From contig NZ_FOZS01000001.1 of NCBI RefSeq assembly GCF_900116205.1, positions 1,054,001 through 1,118,000 on the forward strand: DNA of 64,000 nt. The letters run 5' to 3'. Position numbers and translations under genes: made by a program. Positions 9,529 through 19,971 of the stretch are shown here, piece after piece. Source of the DNA: Halostagnicola kamekurae. Its GTDB lineage: Archaea > Halobacteriota > Halobacteria > Halobacteriales > Natrialbaceae. Each line of letters opens with the position of its first letter. Within the stretch, counting starts at the first letter, position 1. The notes beneath the pieces were generated by a model. The model saw only the letters and a program-made list of their open reading frames with translations, was not told the DNA's origin and made no database searches.

Positions 9529-9779
9529 AATCGATCATCGACTATCCGCTCGTCACCGAGAAGGCGATGAACGACATGGACTTCGAGAACAAGCTCCAGT
9601 TCGTCGTCAACGTCGACGCCACCAAACCGGAGATCGAAGACGTCGTCGAAGAGCGCTTCGACGTCGGCGTCACCGACGTCAACACGCAGATAACGATGAA
9701 CGGAACCAAGAAAGCAATCGTCAAACTCTCCGAGGACGACGACGCACAGGAAGTCGCCTCGCGAATCGGGGTGTTCTGA
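9525..9779 (+). CDS. rpl23: Large subunit ribosomal protein uL23
   Basis: The short (84 residues) archaeal form of uL23 starts with IIDYPLVTEKAM, the family signature. It sits at the tunnel exit and forms the docking site for SRP and the translocon. The start overlaps rpl4 by 4 nt, and rpl2 follows after 2 nt. Confidence 0.98.
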   Translation: MKSIIDYPLVTEKAMNDMDFENKLQFVVNVDATKPEIEDVVEERFDVGVTDVNTQITMNGTKKAIVKLSEDDDAQEVASRIGVF

Positions 9780-9781
9780 GA

Positions 9782-10504
9782 ATGGGACGACGAATTCTCG
9801 GACAACGACGCGGACGCGGGACGCCGACGTTCCGTGCTCCCTCACACCGGTACAAGGCAAATCTCGAGCACAAAAAGCCCGAGGACAGCGATATCGTTCG
9901 CGGGACGGTCGTCGACGTCGAACACGACCCTGCCCGCTCCGCGCCGGTCGTCGCCGTCGAGTTCGAAGACGGCGATCAGCGACTCATCCTCGCGCCGGAG
10001 GGCGTGACGGTCGGCGACGAGATTCAGGTCGGCATCTCCGCGGAGATCAAGCCCGGGAACACGCTCCCGCTGGCGGAGATCCCCGAGGGAGTCCCGATCT
10101 GTAACGTCGAGGCCAACCAGGGCGACGGCGGCAAGTTCGCCCGCTCCTCTGGGGTCAACGCGGACCTGATCACACACGACCGCGACGCGGCGGTCGTACA
10201 GCTTCCAAGCGGCGAGGTCAAGCGCCTCGACCCGCAGTGTCGTGCGACCATCGGTGTCGTCGCCGGTGGCGGTCGAACGGAGAAGCCGTTCGTCAAGGCA
10301 GGGAACAAATACCACAAGATGAAAGCGCGAGGCACGAAGTGGCCTCGCGTCCGCGGTGTTGCGATGAACGCGATCGACCACCCCTTCGGTGGCGGTGGCC
10401 GCCAGCACCCCGGCAAGCCCAAGTCCGTCTCGCGGGACGCGCCGCCGGGACGAAAGGTGGGCGACATTTCCTCGCGCCGAACCGGCCGAGGTGGTAACAA
10501 ATGA
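9782..10504 (+). CDS. rpl2: Large subunit ribosomal protein uL2
   Basis: This 240-residue uL2 has the C-terminal [20 protein letters not shown] segment (about residues 195-215) with the His that lies near the peptidyl transferase centre. The N-terminal [20 protein letters not shown] is typical of archaea. It overlaps rps19 by 4 nt. Confidence 0.98.
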   Translation: MGRRILGQRRGRGTPTFRAPSHRYKANLEHKKPEDSDIVRGTVVDVEHDPARSAPVVAVEFEDGDQRLILAPEGVTVGDEIQVGISAEIKPGNTLPLAEIPEGVPICNVEANQGDGGKFARSSGVNADLITHDRDAAVVQLPSGEVKRLDPQCRATIGVVAGGGRTEKPFVKAGNKYHKMKARGTKWPRVRGVAMNAIDHPFGGGGRQHPGKPKSVSRDAPPGRKVGDISSRRTGRGGNK

Positions 10505-10923
10505 GTTCTGACTACCGAACCGGCCGTGAAGGTGAGTTCACCTACCGCGGCCACACGCTCGAGGAACTGCAGGAGATGGACCTCGATGACGTCGTGGAAC
10601 TGCTGCCCGCTCGCAAGCGGCGAAGTATCGAACGCGGCCTCTCGGTCGAGCAGGAGAAACTGCTCGAGAAGGCCCGCGAGAAAGACGAGGAGACGACAGC
10701 GAACGCGCCGATCCGCACGCACCTCCGGAACATGCCGATTCTCCCGGAGTTCGTCGGACTCACGTTTGCCGTGTACAACGGCCAGTCCTTCGAGCGCGTG
10801 CGAGTCGAACCCGAGATGATCGGTCACTATCTCGGCGAGTTCCAGTTGACCCGGACGTCCGTCGAACACGGACAGGCCGGTATCGGTGCGACTCGCTCGT
10901 CGAAGTTCGTCCCACTGAAGTGA
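10501..10923 (+). CDS. rps19: Small subunit ribosomal protein uS19
   Basis: At 140 residues this is the longer archaeal/eukaryotic form of uS19, with an N-terminal extension ([20 protein letters not shown]) before the conserved [19 protein letters not shown] core. It binds the head of 16S rRNA. The ATG overlaps the rpl2 stop by 4 nt and rpl22 follows after 7 nt. Confidence 0.98.
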   Translation: MSSDYRTGREGEFTYRGHTLEELQEMDLDDVVELLPARKRRSIERGLSVEQEKLLEKAREKDEETTANAPIRTHLRNMPILPEFVGLTFAVYNGQSFERVRVEPEMIGHYLGEFQLTRTSVEHGQAGIGATRSSKFVPLK

Positions 10924-10930
10924 TCAACGC

Positions 10931-11413
10931 ATGGGAATCAACTACTCAGTCGACGCCGATCCGGACTCCACTGCAAAGGCGATGCTCCGGGAGCGTCACA
11001 TGAGCCACAAGCACAGCAAAGAGGTCGCACGCGAACTCAAGGGTCGAACCGTTGGGGACGCCCAGGCGTACCTGCAGGACGTCATCGACGAGAAGCAGTC
11101 GGTTCCGTTCCGCTCGCACAACAGCGGCGTCGGACACCGATCGGACGTCGAGGGCTGGGACGCCGGCCGCTACCCGGAGAAGGTCAGCGAGGAGTTCCTC
11201 GACCTCTTAGAGAACGTCACCGCGAACGCGGAACACCAGGGGTTCGACGGGGAATCGATGGAAATCGTCCACGTCGCCGCCCACAAGGTCGGCGAGTCCG
11301 TCGGCCGGAAACCGCGCGCGATGGGACGGGCCTCGTCGTGGAACACGCCGCAAGTCGACGTCGAGATCGTCGTCGAATCGGCAGACGCCGCCGACGAGGG
11401 AGGTGAGAACTAA
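10931..11413 (+). CDS. rpl22: Large subunit ribosomal protein uL22
   Basis: This 160-residue uL22 has the N-terminal archaeal extension GINYSVDADPDSTAKAMLRE. Its tunnel-lining hairpin is in the C-terminal third (KPRAMGRASSWNTPQVDVEI). The stop TAA is followed directly by the rps3 ATG with no gap. Confidence 0.98.
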   Translation: MGINYSVDADPDSTAKAMLRERHMSHKHSKEVARELKGRTVGDAQAYLQDVIDEKQSVPFRSHNSGVGHRSDVEGWDAGRYPEKVSEEFLDLLENVTANAEHQGFDGESMEIVHVAAHKVGESVGRKPRAMGRASSWNTPQVDVEIVVESADAADEGGEN

Positions 11414-12352
11414 ATGGCAGACGAACACCAATTCATCGAAAACGGCCTACAGCGATCGCAGATCGACGAGTTCTTCGAAGAGGAACTCGGTCGTGCGGGC
11501 TACGGTGGCATGGACGTCGCCAAGACGCCGATGGGAACCCAGATCGTTCTCAAAGCGGAGAAACCTGGGATGGTCATCGGCAAAGGCGGCGAGAACATTC
11601 GGAAGGTGACGACGGCCCTCGAGGACCGATTCAACCTCGAGGATCCACAGATCGACGTTCAGGAGGTCGAAGAACCCGACCTGAACGCTCGAATCGTCGC
11701 CGACCGACTCTCGAACGCACTCGAGCGCGGCTGGTACTTCCGCAAGGCCGGTCACACGACGATCGACCGGATCATGGAAGCCGGCGCGCTCGGTGCCGAG
11801 ATCGTCCTCTCCGGAAAGGTGACGGGCGCACGCTCGCGCGTCGAGAAGTTCAACCGTGGCTACATCAAGCACAACGGCGAGCCCGCCGAAGAGGTCGTTG
11901 ACCACGGCCAGGGCGTTGCGGTCATGAAACTCGGCACCATCGGCGTGGACGTCAAGATCATCCCGCCGGGAGCCGAACTCCCCGACGACTTCCAGATCCA
12001 CGACGACATGGATCCCGAAGAGGTCGTCCCCGACGCCGTCGAAGCGAACGAAGGCGTCGAAGAGCTGCTCGAGGGCGAGCCCGAAGCGGACGAGGCTACG
12101 GAAGCTGACGAGGACGAGGATGCTGCGCCAGAAGCCGACACGGACGAGTCCGACCTCGACGAAGAAGTCGTCGAGGAGGTCATCGAAGAAGAAGTCGAAT
12201 CCGAGGAGCCCGACGCGGAGGCCGACGATTCCGCCGAGGACGTCGAGGAGGACCTCGACGAACTCGAGGAAGACGTCGAAGCCGAAGCCGAGGAGCTTCT
12301 AGACGAGATGGAAGCGGCGGACGACGAGGATGCCGAGGAGGGTGATTCCTGA
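11414..12352 (+). CDS. rps3: Small subunit ribosomal protein uS3 with long acidic tail
   Basis: Residues 1 to about 205 form a normal uS3, including the KH domain GXXG region ([17 protein letters not shown], about residues 53-69). The remaining 100 or so residues are almost entirely Glu, Asp, Ala, Ser and Val, a low-complexity acidic tail seen in halophilic homologues. The tail is in frame with no internal stop, so it is genuine coding sequence. The stop TGA shares one base with the rpl29 ATG. Confidence 0.97.
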   Translation: MADEHQFIENGLQRSQIDEFFEEELGRAGYGGMDVAKTPMGTQIVLKAEKPGMVIGKGGENIRKVTTALEDRFNLEDPQIDVQEVEEPDLNARIVADRLSNALERGWYFRKAGHTTIDRIMEAGALGAEIVLSGKVTGARSRVEKFNRGYIKHNGEPAEEVVDHGQGVAVMKLGTIGVDVKIIPPGAELPDDFQIHDDMDPEEVVPDAVEANEGVEELLEGEPEADEATEADEDEDAAPEADTDESDLDEEVVEEVIEEEVESEEPDAEADDSAEDVEEDLDELEEDVEAEAEELLDEMEAADDEDAEEGDS

Positions 12353-12609
12353 TGGCGATCCTCCACGTCGCGGAGATCCGTGACATGACGGCCGCGGAGC
12401 GAGCGGCGGAACTCGAGGAACTCGAGACCGAGTTGCTCAACCAGAAGTCCGTTCTCGCGGCCGGCGGTGCGCCGGAGAACCCGGGTCGCATCGGCGAACT
12501 GAGCCGCACCATCGCGCGGATCAAGACGATCCAGCAGGAAGAAGGCGACCTCGAGGACAACGCGTCTTCGAGCGGTGGCAGCGAAACCGCGGCTGACACA
12601 GACGAATAA
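12352..12609 (+). CDS. rpl29: Large subunit ribosomal protein uL29
   Basis: This 85-residue uL29 has the family's two-helix plan, with [20 protein letters not shown] followed by a [19 protein letters not shown] helix that contacts 23S rRNA near the tunnel exit. The final 15 residues are a disordered Ser/acidic tail. It starts on the last base of rps3. Confidence 0.97.
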   Translation: MAILHVAEIRDMTAAERAAELEELETELLNQKSVLAAGGAPENPGRIGELSRTIARIKTIQQEEGDLEDNASSSGGSETAADTDE

Positions 12610-12619
12610 CGAAAGAACG

Positions 12620-13102
12620 ATGGCACTCACACCAGAGACACTCCCGCGACACGAACTCAACGGACTTCCGGTCCGCGTCGTCGAGAGCGACGACGAGGGA
12701 CAGGAGGGCCTCGAGGGCCGCGTCGTCGTCGAGACGATGAAGACGCTCTCGATTGAGGTCTGCGTTCCGCCCGAGGCGGAACGCTGGCGAGACTGTTCGA
12801 CGGTCGATCGTGAAGACGGAACGTCTCGGGTGGTGATGGTGCCGAAATCGGGCACGGTATTCGAGTTCGCGATCACAGATGAAGCCGCCGGGGACGAGAA
12901 GTCCTCGGGGACTGCGTCCAAACTGGCCGACACTCAACCCTCGTCTTCCGGCGAGGACCGAGCCGGCGCTCCTACCGACGGCTGTCGTGCCGACTGGCAC
13001 GCCGCTGGCGAGGACGTAGCCTACGTTACGGTCGATGGATCGCGGCTGCTCTCACGACCCGCCCGACGAACAGAAACGTCAGGTGACTCACCATGGCAAT
13101 AG
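12620..13102 (+). CDS. rnp1: Ribonuclease P protein component 1 (Rpp29)
   Basis: This 160-residue archaeal Rpp29/POP4 homologue carries an Sm-like fold recognisable from LPRHELNGLPVRVVESDDEG (residues 8-27), GLEGRVVVETMKTLSIEV and VMVPKSGTVFEFAI. It binds the specificity domain of RNase P RNA with Rpp21. The ATG at 12620 is chosen over an in-frame ATG at 12575, because the latter lies inside rpl29 and would add residues not typical of the family. A region of about 40 residues (ADTQPSSSGEDRAGAPTDGC) interrupts the domain. The 3' end overlaps the rps17 start by 10 nt in another frame. Confidence 0.95.
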   Translation: MALTPETLPRHELNGLPVRVVESDDEGQEGLEGRVVVETMKTLSIEVCVPPEAERWRDCSTVDREDGTSRVVMVPKSGTVFEFAITDEAAGDEKSSGTASKLADTQPSSSGEDRAGAPTDGCRADWHAAGEDVAYVTVDGSRLLSRPARRTETSGDSPWQ

Positions 13103-13542
13103 GACTAGACGTAACAACGCCTCCGGAACCAGAAAACCCGGAGGAGTACGACTACGAGAAGTGTCCGTTCTACGGCGAGCTTTCCGTTCGAGGACAGATC
13201 CTCGAGGGAACAGTCGTCTCGACGGACATGGACAAGTCCGTAGTCGTCGAGCGAGAGTACGACGTGACGGTTCCGAAGTACGACCGTCAGATGAAACGTC
13301 GCTCGCGCATTCCGGCACACGTGCCGGGCGTGCTCGAGCCGCTCTCGGTCGGTGACACGGTCAAGATCGCAGAGACCCGACCACTGTCGAAGACGAAATC
13401 GCACGTGGTCGTCGAAGTAACCGAAGAAGCGACCGCCGAGGACCTCGCCGAGCTGACCCGTCAGAGCGAACCGGAACGGGAACTCTCGGCCGAGGACGTC
13501 GCCGCGGACGCGGACGAAGACGAAACCGACGGTGATCAGTGA
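13093..13542 (+). CDS. rps17: Small subunit ribosomal protein uS17
   Basis: At 149 residues this is uS17 with an N-terminal archaeal extension ([20 protein letters not shown]) and an acidic C-terminal tail of about 35 residues. The conserved OB-fold contains [20 protein letters not shown]. It begins inside the last codons of rnp1 and its stop overlaps the rpl14 ATG by one base. Confidence 0.97.
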   Translation: MAIGLDVTTPPEPENPEEYDYEKCPFYGELSVRGQILEGTVVSTDMDKSVVVEREYDVTVPKYDRQMKRRSRIPAHVPGVLEPLSVGDTVKIAETRPLSKTKSHVVVEVTEEATAEDLAELTRQSEPERELSAEDVAADADEDETDGDQ

Positions 13543-13940
13543 TGGAGGCGATGAAAGCCGACGTCACCCAGGGACTCAAGAAGGGGTCGCTGGTCACGTG
13601 TGCCGACAACACCGGCGCGCGGGAACTCAAGATTATCAGCGTTTCGGGCTACCACGGCACCAAGAGCCGCCAGCCGAAGGCGGGCATCGGTGACAAAGTG
13701 ACCGTCTCGGTCACGAAGGGTACTCCCGAGATGCGCCGACAGGTCCTCGAGGCCGTCGTCGTACGCCAGCGGAAGTCGATCCGCCGGCCCGACGGCACGC
13801 GGCTGAAGTTCGAGGACAACGCGGCGGTCATCATCGACGAGAACGAAGAGCCCCGCGGCACGGAAATCAAGGGCCCGATCGCCCGCGAGGTCGCAGAGCG
13901 CTTCGGAGCAATCGCCAGCACGGCAACGATGATCGTATAG
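13542..13940 (+). CDS. rpl14: Large subunit ribosomal protein uL14
   Basis: The 132-residue product is uL14 ([20 protein letters not shown], then [19 protein letters not shown]). The ATG at 13542 is preferred because it overlaps the rps17 TGA; an in-frame GTG at 13539 and an internal ATG at 13551 are alternatives. The protein sits at the intersubunit face and the eIF6 site. Confidence 0.97.
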   Translation: MEAMKADVTQGLKKGSLVTCADNTGARELKIISVSGYHGTKSRQPKAGIGDKVTVSVTKGTPEMRRQVLEAVVVRQRKSIRRPDGTRLKFEDNAAVIIDENEEPRGTEIKGPIAREVAERFGAIASTATMIV

Positions 13941-13943
13941 ACA

Positions 13944-14300
13944 ATGAGCGAACAACCACACAAACAGCGAAACGAAACTGCGCGTGCCCCGCTTCACCAG
14001 CGACAGAAGCAGCTTCACGCCACCCTTTCGGACGATCTCCGCGACGAGTACGACACGCGTCGCACCCGCGTCAACGCGGGCGACACGGTCGAAGTCATGC
14101 GCGGCGATCACGCCGGAGAGGAGGGTGAAGTGCTGCGTGTCGACCTTACCGAGCAGGTGATCCACGTCGAGGACGTGACGATCGAGACGGCAGACGGCGA
14201 GGAAGTGCCGCGGCCGCTCGAGTCCTCGAACGTTCGCATCACCGAACTCGATCTCGAGGACGACCGACGCGAGGCGCGCCTGGAAGGTGAGACTGCATGA
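13944..14300 (+). CDS. rpl24: Large subunit ribosomal protein uL24
   Basis: This 118-residue uL24 has the KOW motif in [20 protein letters not shown] (about residues 40-60). The N-terminal [20 protein letters not shown] is typical of archaeal and eukaryotic members. It initiates assembly of the large subunit in the family. It starts 3 nt after rpl14 and overlaps rps4e by 4 nt. Confidence 0.97.
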   Translation: MSEQPHKQRNETARAPLHQRQKQLHATLSDDLRDEYDTRRTRVNAGDTVEVMRGDHAGEEGEVLRVDLTEQVIHVEDVTIETADGEEVPRPLESSNVRITELDLEDDRREARLEGETA

Positions 14301-14992
14301 GCAAGCATCAGAAACGACTCTCGGTACCGAAATCTTGGCCCGTCGAACGCAAGACCGAGACGTTCACCGTCAAGGCCGGCGCCGGCCCGCACGGTGAAGC
14401 TGGCGTTCCGCTGGTCGTTCTCCTGCGGGACGTTCTCGGCTACGTCGACTCGAAGAAAGAAGCGCGCTACGCGCTCTCGGAGGACTCGATCCTCGTCAAC
14501 GGCGACGCGATCAACGACGAACAGCGCCCGATCGGCATGTTCGACATCGTCGCGTTCCCGGACCTCGAGGAGTACTATCGAATCTTCCCCGACGAGGGCG
14601 GTCGGCTCGCGCTGACCCCGATCGACGCCGACGCGGCCGATAGCCGCCTCGGCAAGATCGAAAACAAACAACAGGTCACGGGTGGGGACACCCAGTTGAC
14701 GCTGCACGACGGAACGAACGTCATCGTCGACGACGAGTACAGCGCGAAAGACTCGCTGGTCATCGACAACGACGACAAATCGATCGTCGCCCACTTCCCG
14801 TACGAGGAGGGCGAACTCGTGACGGCCGTTCGCGGCAACCACGCCGGCAAGATCGGAACGATCGAGAACATCGAAGTCACGAGGGGGAGCGGATCCAACA
14901 TCGTGACCGTCGAGACCGACGACGAGCTGTTCGAGACCGTCGAGGAGTACGTCTTCGTTATCGACGAGAAGTTCACGGGTGATGACGAATGA
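14297..14992 (+). CDS. rps4e: Small subunit ribosomal protein eS4
   Basis: This 231-residue archaeal/eukaryotic eS4 opens with [20 protein letters not shown]. It has an S4-like RNA-binding segment ([19 protein letters not shown]) and a KOW motif near residue 175 ([20 protein letters not shown]). Both ends overlap neighbouring genes by 4 nt. Confidence 0.97.
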   Translation: MSKHQKRLSVPKSWPVERKTETFTVKAGAGPHGEAGVPLVVLLRDVLGYVDSKKEARYALSEDSILVNGDAINDEQRPIGMFDIVAFPDLEEYYRIFPDEGGRLALTPIDADAADSRLGKIENKQQVTGGDTQLTLHDGTNVIVDDEYSAKDSLVIDNDDKSIVAHFPYEEGELVTAVRGNHAGKIGTIENIEVTRGSGSNIVTVETDDELFETVEEYVFVIDEKFTGDDE

Positions 14993-15528
14993 GCGAAGCG
15001 AGCGACGCCGAGTTCCACGAGATGCGCCAACCGCGCGTCGAGAAGGTCGTCGTCCACATGGGTGTCGGCCGCGGTGGCCGCGACCTCGGGAAAGCCGAAG
15101 ACATCATCGAGGAAGTCACCGGCCAGCAGAGCGTTCGAACGCAGGCCAAACGGACCGAACCCGAGTTCGGAATCCGCGAGGGAGAGCCGATCGGTACCAA
15201 AGTCACGCTCCGCGACGACGACGCGACCGAATTCCTCGAGACGGCCCTGGCTCTCGCCGACCTCTCGGCGAACCAGTTCGACGACACGGGGAACTTCAGT
15301 TTCGGTGTCGAGGAACACACCGACTTCCCGAGTCAGGAGTACGACCCGAGCATCGGGATCTACGGGCTTGACGTGACTGTCAACCTGGTCCGACCGGGAT
15401 ACCGCGTCTCGAAACGCGACAAAGCGACCCAACAGATTCCATCGCGACATCGACTGACGCCCGAGGACGCGATCGCGTACCTCGAGGCCAGTTTCGACGT
15501 CGACGTGGAGGAGTCCACAGATGAGTGA
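14989..15528 (+). CDS. rpl5: Large subunit ribosomal protein uL5
   Basis: This 179-residue uL5 contains the 5S rRNA-contacting motifs [18 protein letters not shown] (near residue 12), [18 protein letters not shown] and the later [20 protein letters not shown]. The last 8 nt overlap the small uS14 gene. Confidence 0.97.
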   Translation: MSEASDAEFHEMRQPRVEKVVVHMGVGRGGRDLGKAEDIIEEVTGQQSVRTQAKRTEPEFGIREGEPIGTKVTLRDDDATEFLETALALADLSANQFDDTGNFSFGVEEHTDFPSQEYDPSIGIYGLDVTVNLVRPGYRVSKRDKATQQIPSRHRLTPEDAIAYLEASFDVDVEESTDE

Positions 15529-15697
15529 AAGTGAAAACGATCGAACGGGCGAACACGCCGAAAAGCGCACGGGCCAGATCGAGGCCTGCCAGCGCTGCGG
15601 TCGAAAGCAGGGGCTCGTCGGCAAGTACGACATCAACCTCTGCCGGCAGTGCTTCCGCGAAATCGCCCGCGACATGGGATTCAAGAAGTACAGATGA
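15521..15697 (+). CDS. rps14: Small subunit ribosomal protein uS14 (zinc-binding form)
   Basis: This short gene encodes 58 residues. The zinc-binding form of uS14 is clear from the CQRCG and CRQC pairs (four Cys), separated by [14 protein letters not shown], and from the terminal RDMGFKKYR. The first 15 residues are an acidic extension. It overlaps rpl5 by 8 nt and rps8 by 4 nt, the place expected in the archaeal operon. Confidence 0.97.
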   Translation: MSESENDRTGEHAEKRTGQIEACQRCGRKQGLVGKYDINLCRQCFREIARDMGFKKYR

Positions 15698-16086
15698 CAG
15701 GGAATAATCCGCTCAGCAACGCGCTTTCGGGGCTCGACAACGCGGAGGATGTCGGGCACCTGAGCCACGAGGTACAGCCCGCCTCGAACGAAATCGGCAG
15801 CGTGCTCGAGGTCTTTTACGACCGCGGGTACATCGACGGATTCGATCTCGTCGATGACGGAAAGGCCGGAACGTTCGAAGTCGAACTGAAAGGAGCGATC
15901 AACGAATGTGGGCCCGTCAAACCCCGCTACGCCGTCGGTGCCGATGAATTCGAGAAATGGGAGAAACGGTTCCTCCCGGCTCGAGACTTCGGGACGCTCG
16001 TCGTCACGACGAGCAGTGGCATCATGAGCCACTACGAGGCGCGCGAGAAGGGGATTGGAGGGCAGGTGATCGCATACGTCTACTAA
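15694..16086 (+). CDS. rps8: Small subunit ribosomal protein uS8
   Basis: This 130-residue uS8 starts at the ATG overlapping the uS14 stop; longer in-frame readings would run back through uS14. The C-terminal [20 protein letters not shown] segment is the family's rRNA-binding signature. rpl6 follows after 2 nt. Confidence 0.97.
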   Translation: MTGNNPLSNALSGLDNAEDVGHLSHEVQPASNEIGSVLEVFYDRGYIDGFDLVDDGKAGTFEVELKGAINECGPVKPRYAVGADEFEKWEKRFLPARDFGTLVVTTSSGIMSHYEAREKGIGGQVIAYVY

Positions 16087-16088
16087 CA

Positions 16089-16622
16089 ATGCGAGTTGAA
16101 CTGGAAATTCCCGACGAAGTAACTGCCGAGGTCGACCATCTCGACGTGACCGTCGAGGGTCCGGAAGGCACCATCACGCGGCGTCTCTGGTATCCCGACG
16201 TGACCGTCGAGGTCGAAGACGACACCGTGGTCATCGAAAGTGACAACGAGGACGCGAAAACGAACGCGACCGTTGGCACCTTCGAGAGCCACATCGAGAA
16301 CGCCTTTCACGGCGTGACCGCGGGCTGGGAGTACAAGATGGAAGTCTTCTACTCTCACTTCCCGATGCAGGTCCGCGCGGAAGGCAGCGAGGTCGTCATC
16401 GAGAACTTCCTTGGCGAGAAGGCAGAGCGACGAACGACTATCCACGGTGACACCGACGTCTCCGTCGACGGTGAGCAACTCACCCTCGTCGGTCCTAACA
16501 AAGAGGACGTCGGACAGACCGCGGCTGACATCGAACAGCTGACGAAGGTCAAAGGAAAGGACACCCGCGTCTTCCAAGACGGGGTCTACATCACCGAAAA
16601 GCCGGCAACCGGAGGTGCCTGA
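16089..16622 (+). CDS. rpl6: Large subunit ribosomal protein uL6
   Basis: This 177-residue uL6 consists of two repeated domains; the second carries HFPMQVRAEGSEVVIENFLG and the VKGKDTRVFQDGVYITEK ending. It binds near the sarcin-ricin loop. The ATG at 16089 lies 2 nt after rps8; more upstream in-frame codons overlap rps8 and are not needed. Confidence 0.97.
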   Translation: MRVELEIPDEVTAEVDHLDVTVEGPEGTITRRLWYPDVTVEVEDDTVVIESDNEDAKTNATVGTFESHIENAFHGVTAGWEYKMEVFYSHFPMQVRAEGSEVVIENFLGEKAERRTTIHGDTDVSVDGEQLTLVGPNKEDVGQTAADIEQLTKVKGKDTRVFQDGVYITEKPATGGA

Positions 16623-16625
16623 TAG

Positions 16626-17390
16626 ATGGCAGACGACGAACACGCAGATGACACTGACGAACAGGCCACCTCGGAAGCGGTCGACGCGGGCGACGAGCCC
16701 GAAGATCTCGAGAGCATCAGCGGCGTCGGCGCGAGCAAAGCCGACGCGCTTCGCGATGACGGATACGAGTCCGTCACGGACGTCAAAGAGGCGTCACAGG
16801 ACGACCTCGCCGAGATCGACGGCATCGGCAACGCGCTCGCCGCGCGTATCAAGGCCGACGTCGGCGACCTCGAGGTTTCCGAGGAGACCGAAGCCGAGAT
16901 CGAAGATGAAGACGCCGAGGCGGAGGTCGACGAAGACGTCGAGACGGAACTGCAACCACGCGGTCTCGTCGAGAAGACGCCGGAGCTCTCGGAGAACGAA
17001 CAGCGTTTGCTGAGCCAACGCAGCGCTGAAGGCAAACCGCAGTTCAACCGGCAGGACTACCACATGAAAAAGCGGACGCCCGAATCCTGGCGACGCCCGC
17101 GCGGTCAGCTCTCGAAGCAGCGCAAAGGCGTCAAAGGAAAGGGGCCGAAGGTTCAGGCCGGCTACCGAACGCCGAAAGCCGTTCGAGGCAAACACCCGAG
17201 CGGCTTCGAAGAGGTCTACGTCGAGAACACGGACGACCTCGAGGGTGTCGACGGCGATACCCAGGCGGTTCGGATCGCCTCCTCGGTCGGCGCTCGCAAA
17301 CGCGAGCGAATCGAGGAACTCGCCGAAGACGACGGCGTTCGCGTGTTGAACCCGACCTACGTGGAAGTCGAAGTGGAGGACGAACAATGA
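16626..17390 (+). CDS. rpl32e: Large subunit ribosomal protein eL32 with helix-hairpin-helix extension
   Basis: The C-terminal half (from about residue 125, [20 protein letters not shown]) is the conserved eL32. The preceding 120 or so residues are a haloarchaeal extension: an acidic start, then a helix-hairpin-helix pair ([20 protein letters not shown] and [20 protein letters not shown]), then an acidic linker. Such HhH pairs bind nucleic acid non-specifically, so an extra rRNA contact is plausible. The final codon overlaps rpl19e by 4 nt. Confidence 0.96.
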   Translation: MADDEHADDTDEQATSEAVDAGDEPEDLESISGVGASKADALRDDGYESVTDVKEASQDDLAEIDGIGNALAARIKADVGDLEVSEETEAEIEDEDAEAEVDEDVETELQPRGLVEKTPELSENEQRLLSQRSAEGKPQFNRQDYHMKKRTPESWRRPRGQLSKQRKGVKGKGPKVQAGYRTPKAVRGKHPSGFEEVYVENTDDLEGVDGDTQAVRIASSVGARKRERIEELAEDDGVRVLNPTYVEVEVEDEQ

Positions 17391-17836
17391 CTGATCTTTC
17401 CGCACAGAAACGACTGGCGTCCGACGTCCTCGACGTCGGCGAGAATCGTGTCTGGCTCGATCCCGAGGCCCAGTCCGACATCGCCGAGGCGATCACGCGT
17501 GACGAGATCCGCGACCTCGTCGATCAGGGCGTTATCCAGGCCGAGGAAGCGAGCGGGAACTCCCGCGGACAGGCCCGTGAGCGCAACGCGAAACGCGCGT
17601 ATGGCCACCAGAACGGCCCGGGCAAGCGCCGCGGCAAGAAGGGCGCACGCCAGAACGAGAAAGACGAGTGGACCAAACAGATTCGCGCACAGCGCCGAAA
17701 GCTCCGCGAACTTCGCGATAAAGGCGAACTGACGCCGACGCAGTACCGTCAGCTCTACAAGAAAGCGGGCGGTGGCGAGTTCCGAAGCGTTCGGTACCTG
17801 TTGAACTACATCGACGACAACTACGGTGACCAATAA
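17387..17836 (+). CDS. rpl19e: Large subunit ribosomal protein eL19
   Basis: This 149-residue eL19 starts with [20 protein letters not shown] and carries the long basic helix ([19 protein letters not shown]) that bridges the subunits. The stop shares one base with the rpl18 ATG. Confidence 0.97.
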   Translation: MTDLSAQKRLASDVLDVGENRVWLDPEAQSDIAEAITRDEIRDLVDQGVIQAEEASGNSRGQARERNAKRAYGHQNGPGKRRGKKGARQNEKDEWTKQIRAQRRKLRELRDKGELTPTQYRQLYKKAGGGEFRSVRYLLNYIDDNYGDQ

Positions 17837-18384
17837 TGGCGACAGGACCACGATACAAAGTACCGATGCGTCGTCGCCGCGAGGTCCGGACGGATTACCA
17901 CCAGAGGTTGCGCCTGCTGAAATCGGGCAAGCCCCGCCTCGTTGCTCGCAAGAGCAACAAGCACACTACGGCGCAGCTGATCTCCCCCGGACCCCAGGGC
18001 GACGAAACGATCGCGAGTGCACACTCGAGCGACCTAGCCGAGTATGGCTGGGAAGCACCGACGGGGAACATTCCGGCGGCGTACCTGACCGGCCTGCTGG
18101 CCGGCAAACGCGCAGTCGAATCCGATCTCGAGGAGGCGGTCCTCGACATCGGTCTGAACACGGCGACGCCCGGCAACAAGGCCTTTGCCGTTCAAGAGGG
18201 TGCGATCGACGCCGGTATCGAGATACCCCACAACGATAGCGTCCTCGCGGACTGGGAGCGAACTCGCGGCGAGCACATCGCCGAGTACGCTGAGAGCCTC
18301 GACGAACCGCTCTACAGCGGCGAGTTCGATGCGACCGAACTACCCGAACACTTCGATGACGTACGAGAGGCGATCCTAGAATGA
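17836..18384 (+). CDS. rpl18: Large subunit ribosomal protein uL18
   Basis: This 182-residue uL18 binds 5S rRNA with uL5. It has the archaeal start [20 protein letters not shown] and the [20 protein letters not shown] core. It overlaps rps5 by 4 nt at its end. Confidence 0.97.
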   Translation: MATGPRYKVPMRRRREVRTDYHQRLRLLKSGKPRLVARKSNKHTTAQLISPGPQGDETIASAHSSDLAEYGWEAPTGNIPAAYLTGLLAGKRAVESDLEEAVLDIGLNTATPGNKAFAVQEGAIDAGIEIPHNDSVLADWERTRGEHIAEYAESLDEPLYSGEFDATELPEHFDDVREAILE

Positions 18385-19010
18385 GTGGAAACGACTACGA
18401 CGACGGCTGGCAGCCGGTCACCCGTCTCGGCCGGAAGGTCCAGGAGGGCGACATCGACACGATGGAAGACGCCCTCAACACGGGGCTTCCCCTGAAGGAA
18501 CCCGAAATCGTCGACCAGCTCCTCCCCGGACTGGACGACGAGGTTCTCGACATCAACATGGTCCAGCGCATGACCGACTCCGGACGGCGGGTGAAGTTCC
18601 GCTGTGTCTGTGTCGTCGGCAACCGCGATGGATTCATCGGGTACGCCGAGGGACGAGACGATCAGGTCGGCTCTGCCATCCAGAAGGCGATCGGTATCGC
18701 GAAGCTCAACATGATCAAGGTCCCACGCGGTTCGGGATCCTGGGAGGACCGGTCCGACCGGCCACACTCGCTGACCCACCAGACGACCGGCAAAGCCGGC
18801 TCCGTCGAGGTCGAACTCATCCCCGCGCCGGAAGGCCTGGGACTTGCGGCGAGTGACACCGTCAACGCCGTCCTCGAGCTCGCGGGCATCGAAAACGCAT
18901 GGACGAAAAGCCACGGTAACACCCGAACGACGGTCAACCTCGCGAAGGCGACCTACAACGCGCTCGAGAACGCCTCGCAGGCGCGCCAGCCCGAGGTGAT
19001 CGACGGATGA
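18381..19010 (+). CDS. rps5: Small subunit ribosomal protein uS5
   Basis: This 209-residue uS5 has a double-stranded-RNA-binding-like region ([20 protein letters not shown]) and a C-terminal [20 protein letters not shown] stretch that helps control decoding accuracy. Both ends overlap neighbours by 4 nt. Confidence 0.97.
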   Translation: MSGNDYDDGWQPVTRLGRKVQEGDIDTMEDALNTGLPLKEPEIVDQLLPGLDDEVLDINMVQRMTDSGRRVKFRCVCVVGNRDGFIGYAEGRDDQVGSAIQKAIGIAKLNMIKVPRGSGSWEDRSDRPHSLTHQTTGKAGSVEVELIPAPEGLGLAASDTVNAVLELAGIENAWTKSHGNTRTTVNLAKATYNALENASQARQPEVIDG

Positions 19011-19474
19011 AAGCCGTCGTACAGCTTCGCGGCGAGGTGAATCGAGAGACCGAAGTCGACGACACGCTCTCGATGCTCAACATCCACAACGTCAACCATG
19101 CGACGCTGATCCCGGATACCGACGCGTACCGGGGAATGGTGACGAAGGTCAACGACTTCGTCGCCCACGGCGAACCGGATCAGGACGTCCTCGCAACGCT
19201 GCTCGCGAACCGAGCGGAACCGCTGGAGGGACGTCAGTCCGACGTCGACGAGGAGTGGCTCGAGGAGAACACGGAGTACAGCGAGTTTAGCGAACTGGCC
19301 GAAGCGCTGCTGGCCGAAGAGACGACGCTTCGCGAGGAAGGTCTCTCGCCGACGCTTCGATTGCACCCGCCACGAGGCGGTCACGACGGCCTCAAACACG
19401 CCGCCGCCGAGGGTGGCCAACTCGGAAAACATACAACCCAGGAGATTAACGACCTCCTAGAATCGATGCGATAA
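19007..19474 (+). CDS. rpl30: Large subunit ribosomal protein uL30
   Basis: The 155-residue archaeal uL30 opens with the 60-residue core common to bacteria ([20 protein letters not shown]). It is extended by the archaeal domain ending in [20 protein letters not shown]. It overlaps rps5 by 4 nt and lies 2 nt before rpl15. Confidence 0.97.
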   Translation: MKAVVQLRGEVNRETEVDDTLSMLNIHNVNHATLIPDTDAYRGMVTKVNDFVAHGEPDQDVLATLLANRAEPLEGRQSDVDEEWLEENTEYSEFSELAEALLAEETTLREEGLSPTLRLHPPRGGHDGLKHAAAEGGQLGKHTTQEINDLLESMR

Positions 19475-19476
19475 CC

Positions 19477-19968
19477 ATGACGAGTAAAAAACGACGCCAA
19501 CGCGGCTCGCGAACGCACAGTGGCGGCTCCCACAAGAATCGTCGAGGGGCCGGCCATCGGGGCGGACGCGGTCGTGCCGGGCGCTCAAAACACGAGTTCC
19601 ACAACTACGAACCGAAGCACAAACACGGCTTCAAACGACCGCAGGGTATTCGCGACGATGTCGTCGAAATCGACGTCCAGAAGCTCGACGAAGACGTCGC
19701 GCTCTACGTCGCGGACGACCTCGCCGACGAATCCGGCGACGGCTACGAGATCGACGCCCGCGACGTCGTCGAAGACGGTCACGAGGCGGACGTCGTGAAA
19801 GTCCTGGGCACCGGTCAGGTCCGGAACACGCTTACGATCACGGCCGATGCCTTTACCGATGCCGCTCGAGAAAAACTCAAGGACGCGGGCGGAGAGCCGG
19901 TTCTCTCCGAGCGCGCGGAGGAAGCTGCGGACGCCGAAGCCGACGCCGACGAATCAGACGAGGAATAA
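19477..19968 (+). CDS. rpl15: Large subunit ribosomal protein uL15
   Basis: This 163-residue uL15 has the glycine/arginine-rich N-terminus (SRTHSGGSHKNRRGAGHRGG) that threads through 23S rRNA. The C-terminal domain ends in an acidic tail. secY follows after 3 nt. Confidence 0.97.
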   Translation: MTSKKRRQRGSRTHSGGSHKNRRGAGHRGGRGRAGRSKHEFHNYEPKHKHGFKRPQGIRDDVVEIDVQKLDEDVALYVADDLADESGDGYEIDARDVVEDGHEADVVKVLGTGQVRNTLTITADAFTDAAREKLKDAGGEPVLSERAEEAADAEADADESDEE

Positions 19969-19971
19969 CAT

